Source of the DNA: Iris pallida
Taxonomy: Eukaryota; Streptophyta; Magnoliopsida; Asparagales; Iridaceae
Length of the DNA stretch: 64,000 nt
Direction: 5' to 3'
Assembly (NCBI GenBank): GCA_029216955.1
Contig: JANAVB010042343.1
Span: 1-64,000, forward strand
Part shown: one piece after another, positions 55,453-64,000 of the stretch
How positions within the stretch are numbered: position 1 is the stretch's first letter
Layout: each line of letters starts with the position of its first letter
The notes under the pieces: generated by a model
What the model saw: the letters and a program-made list of their open reading frames with translations, nothing else
Told to the model about the DNA's origin: nothing
Database searches by the model: none
Made by a program: the position numbers and the translations under genes

Positions 55453-57470
55453 ATGGCAACCACACAATCCTTGATTTCCAATCACGGTGATGGGCAGTCC
55501 ACTCATAGGCCTCCCCTATTTGATGGAACTAACTACACCTATTGGAAAACTAGGATGAGTTTTTATCTCAAGTCGCTAGACTTCGACCTGTGGACCATCG
55601 TCACCGATGGTTACAAAAAGCCTGCCAGGATAGTTGTCAATGGTGATCTCGTTGAGAAATCACATGACAAATATTCTGACGAGGAGAAGAAACAGGCAAA
55701 TCTCGACGCGAGAGCTATTAATGCTTTGTTCTGTGCTATAGACAGGAATGAGTTCAACAGGGTCTCAACATGCACCACCTCTCACGAAGTATGGAGACTT
55801 CTAGAAGTGACGCATGAAGGAACCACCCAAGTCAAGGAATCAAAGTTAAGTCGTCTCACTCAAGAATATGAGGCTTTCAAGATGAAGCCAAATGAGACGA
55901 TCACGCAAATGTTTACAAAATTCCTCGACATCATCAATCCCCTATCTTCGCTCGGCAAACAATATTCAAATCATGAGAAGATTCGCAAGCTACTTAGGAG
56001 GCTACCAAAGATTTGGAACCCTAAGGTGACAGCCATCATAGAAGGAAATGATCTCACAACCATGTCCATGGAGACCTTAATGGGAAAGCTGATGACTCAT
56101 GAGCTTGACCTTAAGGACTTCGAAGAGCCTGCTCCTAAGGCAAAGGAGATAGCACTCAAAGCTCACCGACGGAGAGCTGACCCCGAAGAGACGGATGACG
56201 ACAACTCAGAAGGTGGTGATCAAGCTCTCCTTGTCCGCAACTTCAAGAAATTCCTTCGCTTCAACCGAAAAAAGAAAGAACCACAAGAAGATGACGAAGA
56301 AGAGCCAACCTGCTACGGTTGCAAGAAGACGGAACATGTCCAAAAAGACTGTCCATTCTTAAAGAAGAGCAACCGTTATGAGAAACCATATAAGAAGACC
56401 TCCTCAAGGAAATATGCCAACACAAGTATTTGGCATGAAAGCGAAGCTAGTGACTCCGAGGAAGAAAAGGACTCTTCTCAAGACGCTGCAAACGTGTGCC
56501 CAATGGCAACGTCCGACAAGGTATCAAACGAAACTCTTGATGACTTCACTTTTGATGAACTTGGTGATGCGTTTACCGATTTACTTGATGATCATAAAAA
56601 GGTTATTGGTAAATATAAACATGCCAAGGAAAAGATCAAAAGTCATGAAGTCGAAATTCAAAGACTTTCTTTACTGCTTGATAACATTAGAGACACTTCA
56701 CCCACGAATGTCACAAATGAGGTATCTAAGCTTAAAATAAGCTTACATGATGCCGAAACACGCATTGAACAACAAACACAAGAAATGACAGCACTCAACA
56801 CGGAGCTTGCAAAAGAAAAGAGCAGACACAAGATTTATATTACTAAGATACATGGTTTGAATGCTAAGGTTATTGAACTGCAGGCTGTCTCCAAGAAATT
56901 AGAGACTAAATTGGGAAAACAGGTTGCTCAACCTCAAACCCAATCACATGAGACACACACAAAGCATGACACTACTCACACTAGTCAACCACGTCATCCA
57001 CCTACAGCTCATAATCATGCTTACATATACACACACTTTCATAATGTACATAAACCACATGCACGTAGAATAATTCTCATATGTCACAGAATCATCATAC
57101 TACACATAGATACAACCATCAGTATGTTGCACAAAATCACCATCACTCTACATATAGACATTATTACCATGCTATTCCATATAGATATCATCACCATGCT
57201 AAATCTACATATCATCATGCTACTCCACATCACTCTACTCATGGACATCATATGCATGCTCCTAACATAAATAGGAATGCTATATGTACTTATTGTGGTT
57301 TACATGGACACATTTCACCACAATGTAGAATTAGAAGATTAGTAGATAGAAAGATATATGCATGGTTTCCGAAAACTAACTTTTCAGGACCCTCAAGGAC
57401 TTCGGTACCAAAGGTCACATCTACTCTTGTTGTAGGTGGACCTTCCCTCCTCAACTAAGAGTAAGTGGAT
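55453..57470 (+). pseudogene. Copia gag (capsid and nucleocapsid)
   Basis: The gag protein forms the virus-like particle. The ATG at 55453 opens 605 codons. An N-terminal copia capsid domain begins with PPLFDGTNYTYWKTRMSFYL. Next is a zinc knuckle CYGCKKTEHVQKDC (56315-56356; GH is usual where EH stands). It is followed by a long acidic coiled coil (about codons 360-490) and a His/Tyr-rich linker. A one-base frameshift near 57060 moves the natural frame. In the new frame a second zinc knuckle CTYCGLHGHISPQC lies near 57290-57330. Another frameshift near 57440 leads into protease. The long gag with coiled coil and two knuckles fits SIRE elements. Two frameshifts make it defective. Confidence 0.93.
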
Positions 57471-59243
57471 TCTCGATAGTAGATGCTCGCGGCATATGAC
57501 GGGAGACGCAAATCTTTTCGCATCACAATCAATGAAGAGAGAAGGATATGTATCCTTCGGTAACAACCTAAAAAGGTATATTATAGGTAATAGTATTATT
57601 GGTTATCCTTCCTCTCCCGTAATAAAGGATGTCTGCCTAGTGACCGAGTTAAAGCATAACCTGCTCAGCATTAGTCATCTTGCTGACCATGAATATGACA
57701 TTAACTTTGGACAAAATAAATGTTTTATTTATGATAGGTCAACGGAAGACATTGCTTTTGAAGGGGTAAGAGAGGATAATATTTATATTTTTTATTTGTC
57801 TAGAGATACTAACAATGTAGGTAGATGCCTATATGCTCACAAGGATGAAAGATTACTATGGCACCAGCGTCTTGGTCATGCCAACATGGATACTATATCC
57901 AGGCTATCGACTAAGAAGCTAGTTAGAGGCCTGCCCGACATCACATTCAAAAAGGACACGGTTTGTGTCGAATGTGAATTGAATAAGGCAACTAAGTCCT
58001 CATTTCATTCCATAAACTCTGTAAGTACTACTAGACCTTTGCAACTCCTTCATATGGATTTATTTGGCCCTAGTAGAGTAGCCAGTCTTGGTGGAAAACT
58101 CTACGCCTTTGTTATTGTTGATAATTTTTCTAGATTTACATGGGTTTTCTTTCTTACAAATAAAAGCGATGCTGTTTCGATTTCAAGATTTTTGTTAAGA
58201 AAGTTCAAAACGAAAAAGGCTACATGATTACTCGAATCCGAAGTGATCATGGAGACGAATTCAAAAATACAGATTTTGAAAAGTTTTGTGATTCTAATGG
58301 TTTTAATCATGAGTTTTCTTGTCCAAGAACTCCTCAACAAAATGGTGTTATGGAGCGGAAGAATAGAACTCTTGGCGATATGGCTAGAGTCATGTTGAAC
58401 AAGTTTTCACTTCCGAAATACTTTTGGGCTGAAGCTGTCAGTACAGCATGCCACATTTTAAATAGGGTGCTTATTCGTCCTATTACGAAGAAAATACCCT
58501 ATGAGCTTTGGTTTGGAAGAACCCCAAATGTTTCTTATTTTAGAGTTTTTGGTTGTAGATGTTTTATCCTTAACACCAAAGACAACTTAGGCAAATTTGA
58601 TGCCAAAGCTGACGATGGTATTTTCCTTGGCTATGCTGCCAAGAGCAAGGGATATAGAGTTTTTAACAAACGCTCATTAATTGTGAAAGAGTCTACAAAT
58701 ATGACTTTTGATGAAGATAACAGTGCAGCAGCTACTCTTGATGATGATGTTGAGCCATCAACTTCTACTCCAATGAATACCACAACTGAAACCAATTTAC
58801 TGGAGGGCTTGCCAAAGAAATTCTCTTTCAAGCCGTCACATCCAGAAAACCTGATAATATGTGAGGTTTCACGTGGAGTAACTACTAGATCATCATTAAG
58901 AGAATCTATTGCTAGCACTGCCTTTATTTCACAAATTGAGCCGAAAAACATTTTAGAAGCTTTTAATGATGAATTTTGGATTTCTGCTATGCAAGAGGAA
59001 CTCAACCAATTCGAAAGGAGCCAAATATGGGAACTCGTTCCTAGACCGGCCAATCACTCAATCATTGGTACTAAATGGGTTTTTAGAAACAAAGTAAATA
59101 AAGATGGTTCAGTCATACACAACAAAGCTCGTCTAGTAGCCCAAGCATACAACCAAGAGGAAGGTATCGACTACGATGAAACGTATGCTCCTGTTGCTAG
59201 ATTGGAATCCATTCGGATGCTTTGTGCATTTGCAAATTTTTAA
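57436..59243 (+). pseudogene. Copia protease, integrase and start of RT
   Basis: Protease cuts the polyprotein; its active site reads WILDSRCSRHMTGD, with Arg replacing the Gly of DSG, so it is probably dead. The integrase follows: GAG-pre-integrase block LLWHQRLGHANMDTIS with the zinc-binding His pair, CVECELNKA, first catalytic Asp in LHMDLFGP, second in IRSDHGDEF, and Glu in TPQQNGVMERKNRTL. A one-base frameshift in a T-run near 58190 splits the integrase between the first and second Asp. The C-terminal linker carries FLGYAAKSKGYRVFNKRS. RT opens with WVFRNKVNKDG and RLVAQAYNQEEGIDYDETYAPVA, then a TAA at 59241-59243 stops the frame where Lys is expected. Confidence 0.93.
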
Positions 59244-60473
59244 AATTTCAAATTATTTCAAATGGATGTTAAAAGTGCTTTCTTGAATGGATTTATTAAG
59301 GAGGAAGTTTATGTGAAACAACCTCCTGGCTTTGAAAATTACAAATTTTCTGACCATGTTTTTAAGCTGAAGAAAGCGCTATATGGACTCAAACAAGCCC
59401 CTAGAGCTTGGTATGAACGGCTAAGCAATTTATTGCTTGAGAAAGATTTTTCTAAAGGGAAAATAGACACCACACTTTTCATAAAATCTTTTAAAGACAC
59501 TATTCTCTTAGTCCAAATATACGTAGATGATATTATATTTGGTTCCACTGATGAAACCCTCTGTCAAGATTTTACCAAGTGTATCCAGACCGAGTTTGAG
59601 ATGAGCATAATGGGGGAGCTCAACTACTTTCTTGGACTGCAAGTCAAACAAATGTCAAATGGAACTTTCATCTGTCAGTCGAAGTATACAAAGGACATGC
59701 TAAAAAAATTCGACCTTGACAACGTCAAACCAATCAGCACTCCAATGGCTACTACAACTAAACTAGAACCAGATAAAAGCGGCAAACCCGTGGACCAACG
59801 TAAGTATCGAGGTATGATAGGTAGTCTACTCTATTTAACTGCTAGTCGCCCTGATATTATGTTTAGTGTTTGCCTGTGTGCTAGATATCAAGCAAATCCT
59901 AAGGAATCACACATGACTGCTGTTAAGCGTATCTTTCGATACCTTAAGGGTACGGTTACAGTGGGCCTACGGTATCCCAAGTCAACATCATTTGACCACA
60001 TTGGTTACTCTGATGCTGATTTCGTCGGATGCAAGGTCGACCGTAAAAGTATGAGCGGTACGTGTCATTTATTAGGAAAGGCTTTAGTCTCTTGGTTTAG
60101 CAAGAAGCAGAATTCTGTCGCACTATCCACAACAGAAGCTGAATACATCGCAGCTGGGCGTTGTTGTGCACAAATTCTGTGGATGAAGCAAACCTTTGAA
60201 GACTACAAATTATCTTTTATGCACATTCTAATCTTTTGTGACAACACTAGTGCTATAAATCTCACTAAGAACCCCATTTGTCACTCACGCACGAAGCACA
60301 TTGAAATACGTCACCACTTTTTGCGTGATCATCAGCAAAATGGCACTATTAACTTAGAATTTATTGACACTGATCACCAGCTAGCAGATTTCTTCACAAA
60401 ACTATTATCCGAAGAGCGCTTCAATTTTCTCTGTCGTGAACTTGGAATTTTGGACGAAGCTGTTATTAATTAA
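59244..60473 (+). pseudogene. Copia reverse transcriptase and RNase H
   Basis: This continues the same frame after the stop at 59241. The first catalytic Asp is in FQMDVKSAFLNG, then ALYGLKQAPRAWYERL, the active site YVDDIIFGS near 59520-59546, and MSIMGELNYFLGLQVKQ. RNase H follows with YSDADFVGCKVDRKS, NSVALSTTEAEYIAAGRC, FCDNTSAINLTKNP and HIEIRHHFLRD, ending at TAA 60471-60473. All catalytic blocks look intact. This part could be functional in sequence, but upstream stops and frameshifts would prevent its translation. It was useful for identifying the fragment at 35429-36112. Confidence 0.94.
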
Positions 60474-61239
60474 AATAAACCTGCATAAATATCGAGTATA
60501 TTTTGATTCTTTTATGATAAAATTGCTATGGGTACAAGCCGAAAGGTTCCTTCTGACAACAAGGCGTAAAAGCCTAAGCGACACGGTACACTAGTCCTCA
60601 GGACTACTGCTAGCTGGGATCCGGGCCCTGCAGCTAACCCATAGCAGCTTCAAAATATTGAATTATGACATAATTTCTTGTTTATTATATGGTTCATTTT
60701 AATTTATCACATGCTGAAATGTAGAGTTTTAAACCTCACTTTGCTTCGAAATCAATTTTCTTGACTTTTTCAACTTAGATTTTTCTCTTATATATGTATT
60801 TTTCCTTTGGTCTCTCTCACTTAACTATTTCTTTCTCCTTTTCAGCCCGATTCCTGTTCTGTCAACAGAATTCGGAATTCGGGTCGAACTCTGCCCTTAC
60901 CAGAGTTCGGGCCGAATTCGGCCTGACTGTTCCAGAACCGGGAACAGTCTCAGCCGCTGATCTTATTTAGATCCAATGGCCATTATTTGCTCCGACCAAT
61001 TGGAACCCTTCACATATATTCGAGTTCTCCTCCCTCTTCTTTTCCATTGCTACCTTTTCTACTTCTCCAAACACTTTTTCTCAAAACACTAACCCTAGTT
61101 CTTCCTTTCTAGAGCTCATCTCTTCCCCAAACTCAAGGAGAAGGCCTATTTCACCATTCTCCTTCATTGTTTATCATCTCTTTGAGGTATATCTCAACAC
61201 TTTTCTTATTGCAAATTCCTCTATTATCTTTATTGTTTC
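60474..61239 (+). other. Copia spacer after pol
   Basis: Noncoding. Contains a gggtacaagccgaaagg segment, a GAATTCGG/AGAGTTCGGGCCGAATTC motif near 60870-60920 like those of the LTR, and a CT-rich leader before the ATG at 61240. A weak TATA-like CATATATTCG lies near 61012-61021. Confidence 0.6.
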
Positions 61240-62580
61240 ATGGCACCATGTTTGTTCAATCGCGGGAAGAGACTTCGAACAGAGGGAGCATCCTCTTCGA
61301 ATGCTCCTCCTCGCGTTGAACCGTCCGTTGAACAACAACCACCTATCCATCCGTTGTTCAATCCTCCACATCCACATGACCCAAACACATTTGACGACCG
61401 AATATTTGTATCACTCGACGCATCTAATGATTGGTTTAGTAATTTTCGGACACGTTCGGTGTTTGCGGGCCACCCTATAAATTTTACTATTTTCTCTCAA
61501 TATGATGCACTTTTTTATGACCTTTGCCTTGACGAACTTGTCACCACCAACTCGGTCATTTATCGTAGTGCTATTCAAATGTTCTACTGCAACCTGACCC
61601 ATGATGATACACATATTTATTCACGGGTTGCGGGAATTGATATCTCTTTTGACGATTTCGATTTGGCCGAATACCTTGAACTCCAAGAGCCAAACTCATG
61701 GGAAAAGCTTGTTGAAGCTCGATCATTTTAATTTTCCGATGGGTCTTCACTTGAAAGCTTCAAAGACGACTTGTGTACCCCGAACACACATCCTCGTAAG
61801 CTTTTGGCCAAATATCTCAATCCCTATTTCTATAAACTTCATCGGATTATCTTTAACACCATTCTACCCAAAGCGGGTTCTACCGATGAAGTTACCTACT
61901 TTGAAATCTCGGCCTTATATCACCTTCATATTTATGTACCATTTAATCTTCCACGTACAATGATAGATTGGATGATTAATTCTAGGAAGAAACCAAGATC
62001 CTTGGTTTATGCTTTGTATCTTCCTATGGTATTTCGTGCGTTTCGTATACCACTTGATGAGTGTCCGTTCTTACCTGCCCCTGCCTTTCTTTCAAAGGCA
62101 CGGAGGCTTCAGGCAGCCGTTGGCTCACCAGTCGTGTCTGATCATTCTGATGATGAGCCAGATGCCCCTCCTTTGGGACAGGATCCTCCTCCTCCTCCTG
62201 CCACTCTTGAGTCTCTTCAGACCATGCTCCGCGATCGCTTCACCTTAGAGGATGATCGTTGGACTCAACTAGATTACCGGACCACCCTGCAGATGAGTGC
62301 TATCAGCAACTCGCTGCACGATATTCGGTACTCCATGTCTTGCCATCCTTCCATGCCTATCCCTATGGAGCGGGACCCCGGTCGTGAGGGCTATCGTATC
62401 GATGACCCTTGGGTCATTCGCTACTTGGATCCAGATGCAGCCTTCGTGGACCCTCGTCGTTCCTCACTGATCCATCAGACGATGCTGGGCCTTCACGAGC
62501 TCGATGATGGATATGGACTGCTATTTTCTGCTGCTACTGAGGATCATAGCTTATGTTTCTTTCTGTACTTTGGATTTTAG
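61240..62580 (+). pseudogene. Copia accessory ORF after pol, plant-transposon-domain-like
   Basis: Two open stretches in one frame (61240-61731 and 61732-62580) are separated by a single TAA at 61729-61731, giving about 446 codons. The N-terminus is basic and Pro-rich (MAPCLFNRGKRLRTEG). Codons 45-160 resemble a domain found in many plant transposon accessory proteins, with FYCNLTHDDTHIYSRVAGID as its best block. The middle has YFEISALYHLHIYVPFNLPR and YALYLPMVFRAF. A Pro-rich hinge (DPPPPPATLESLQ) and a short helical segment follow. I see no signal peptide or convincing membrane segment, so it is not an obvious envelope protein, although SIRE ORFs here are often called env-like. A degenerate homologue is at 33540-34814. 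Function unknown. Confidence 0.75.
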
Positions 62581-62955
62581 TTACTTTTATGCACTTTTGA
62601 TTGTATTAGACTTATTATGAGTTGTGATGCTTGAGACATTTAGTCGTTATATCAGTTTATATGCAGTTTCTTATCTTTTCGTGTGTTTGCCAGTTCTTAA
62701 TTGTTTATCGTTAATTGCTAAATGCCAAAAGGGGGAGATATTTGTATATTCCATATTATTTTTTGTCTCTGTATCTGTGCTTTTGGAAGAATGTTCTTAT
62801 CAGGCCAACAGGATTCAAAGCAATGATTACGGGGGAGCTATCTTTTAAGCTCGGCACTGATTATGGGGGAGCTATGCTTTTTGTCCTTAAATGTGTCCAG
62901 GTATGAATATTGAATATACAATTATTATTTTATCAATTATCAATATGGGGGAGAT
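62581..62955 (+). other. Copia 3' spacer with repeated polypurine tracts
   Basis: Four GGGGGAG tracts at about 62732, 62831, 62865 and 62947. The last one, ATGGGGGAGAT, abuts the LTR and is the likely primer for plus-strand synthesis. The second and third share cGATTAtGGGGGAGCTAT. Confidence 0.85.
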
Positions 62956-63897
62956 TGTTGACACAAAGTCACAGTCAACCAAATATTGATAGAATTGACT
63001 AAATAATACTTGTGATAATTCAATACAACACATGAAGACTACATCAAGCTCAAGTCAGACGACAGCTCAGTTTTGCAAATGCAAGTCATTTTTGAGTCTG
63101 TATTTTATAATTTTATTGAGTCTAGACTTATGTAAGCTGAGTTGTGCTGAGCATCTTAGACTTAACATATACCCTACCCAAAATCCAAAAGCTCCACATA
63201 CATCCAAATAAGCCCATTGGACCAATGACCCATTCTGTGCTCTGGAGACAGAGTTCGGGCCGAACTCTGCCTCCACACAGAGTTCGGGCCGAACTCTGTC
63301 CCCTAAAAATCAGTACCCTAATTTTTAGGGTTGGCTGGTTGCAAGTTGTCCAACGGCCAAATTTTTGAAAATTCCAACCAGAATTCTGGCCGAATTCTGC
63401 CTACCTGGTATCCTATAAATAGGCCATGAATTCTCTCATTTTCATTCATCTAATCTTCTCTTCTCTTCTCTCTAAAGCTTAATACAAGCCATACCCTTCT
63501 TCATCTACTAGCCACAAGCTTCCTAAGCCTCAAGTGCTCAGTATTTTTCAGTTAGGAGTTTGTGCAAGAGTTCAAGAAGTCGCTTGGAAAATTCCAAGTA
63601 TTGCCACTGCGATCTTTGTAAGAAGTTGACGTGCTCTTCTGAAGAAAAGGCACGGGGTGTAACTACTATTTCACAAATAGTGAATTTAATCCTGAGCTAG
63701 AGTTTTCAGGCCTGGACTAGTCCTCCACGAGGGTAACCAGGTTAAAAATCGGCTGTGTTTGCGTATGCTTTCTTGCTCCTTATTTATTTCCGCATTTACT
63801 CTGATTAGTTTTACTTGTGAAAGAGTTTAATTTTTAAATTGGCTATTATCGCTATAAACTCTATTCACCCCCATCTAGAGTTGCCATCTGTTCTTCA
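62956..63897 (+). repeat. 3' LTR of the copia element
   Basis: 942 bp, TGTTGACAC to GTTCTTCA, with TATAAATA at 63415-63422 and the two palindromes at about 63249-63300. Confidence 0.96.
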
Positions 63898-63902
63898 GCT
63901 CC
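63898..63902. repeat. Target-site duplication GCTCC, right
   Basis: Second copy of the five bases at 54453-54457. Confidence 0.92.
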
Positions 63903-64000
63903 TACAAACGAGAGAAGCCTCAACCAGCAACCAACTTACACAAGGCCGATCGTCGATCGAAGTTAAGGTTGGATCTCGCATGGTGGTGAAGGATGCTGAG
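63903..64000 (+). other. Flank right of the copia element
   Basis: Continuation of the unassigned sequence before 54453. Read across the insertion it stays open until TAA near 63963. Nothing else is seen before the window ends. Confidence 0.5.

Larger units (their letters stand above)
54458..63897 (+). mobile_element. SIRE-like Ty1/copia retrotransposon (complete, mutated)
   Basis: A 9.4-kb element: LTR, tRNA-Met-type primer site, long gag with zinc knuckles, protease, integrase, RT, RNase H, a long 3' region with an accessory ORF, a GGGGGAG purine tract and a second LTR. The domain order with integrase before RT defines copia. The long gag and the extra ORF fit the SIRE/Maximus lineage. LTRs differ by about 3-4% by eye. 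Confidence 0.95.

Noticed and set aside
61240..62580. Envelope gene of a retrovirus-like copia element
   Set aside because: No signal peptide, no transmembrane segment, no fusion-peptide-like stretch. The N-terminal block fits a plant transposon accessory domain better.

Overview
The window is plant nuclear DNA made almost entirely of nested retrotransposons. I see no host protein gene, rRNA or tRNA gene and no CRISPR array. The evidence for a plant is the element set: Tat-lineage Ty3/gypsy elements with two RNase H domains, a SIRE-like Ty1/copia element with a tRNA-Met-type primer site, L1-like LINEs with a CCHC ORF1, plant TATAAATA promoters in the LTRs, and long (AT)n tracts. A eudicot is likely, but I cannot name the species.

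Layout: 1-732 holds a copia-type LTR piece (minus). 733-5131 is AT-rich DNA with a gypsy LTR end (to 2821), a Tat 3' tail with its LTR (2822-3967) and a local direct duplication. 5132-7998 is a 5'-truncated LINE (plus). A second, near-complete LINE (minus) runs from 30242 back to 8036 and is split by a 16.8 kb Tat element at 10629-27390, with TSD TCCCC and 908-bp LTRs. 30072-31622 has a duplicated LINE 5' end, TA tracts and a 0.96-kb GC-rich block that ends in AATAAA. 31923-36112 is a truncated SIRE-like copia element (minus). 36113 to about 54457 is a decayed tandem array of a second Tat family: copy 2A has protease fused to the integrase tail, then comes a 2.3-kb LTR, then copy 2B has gag but no pol. 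The array is broken by a copia solo LTR (38235-39303) and a 2.9-kb Del/Tekay-like solo LTR (43966-46842). 54458-63897 is a complete but mutated SIRE-like copia element with TSD GCTCC.

How the parts work together: in the large Tat element gag-pol runs on the minus strand. The 3' third carries genes on the opposite strand: a four-exon gene (11809-16552) with its own TATA box, three phase-1 GT-AG introns and a poly(A) signal, and a second small gene (17324-17640) with its own TATA box, preceded by 14 copies of an inverted AACGG/CCGTT module. Tat copy 2B carries a homologue of the large antisense gene (53335 to 49174) with the same first exon design. Both Tat families share a 20-bp motif in the spacer between the convergent genes, and both begin gag inside the primer binding site. 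The SIRE-like elements carry a different accessory gene, in sense, between pol and the 3' LTR.

All coding regions contain stops or frameshifts, so every element here looks defective. The 5' and 3' LTRs of the two complete elements differ by roughly 3-4% by eye, so neither insertion is very recent.
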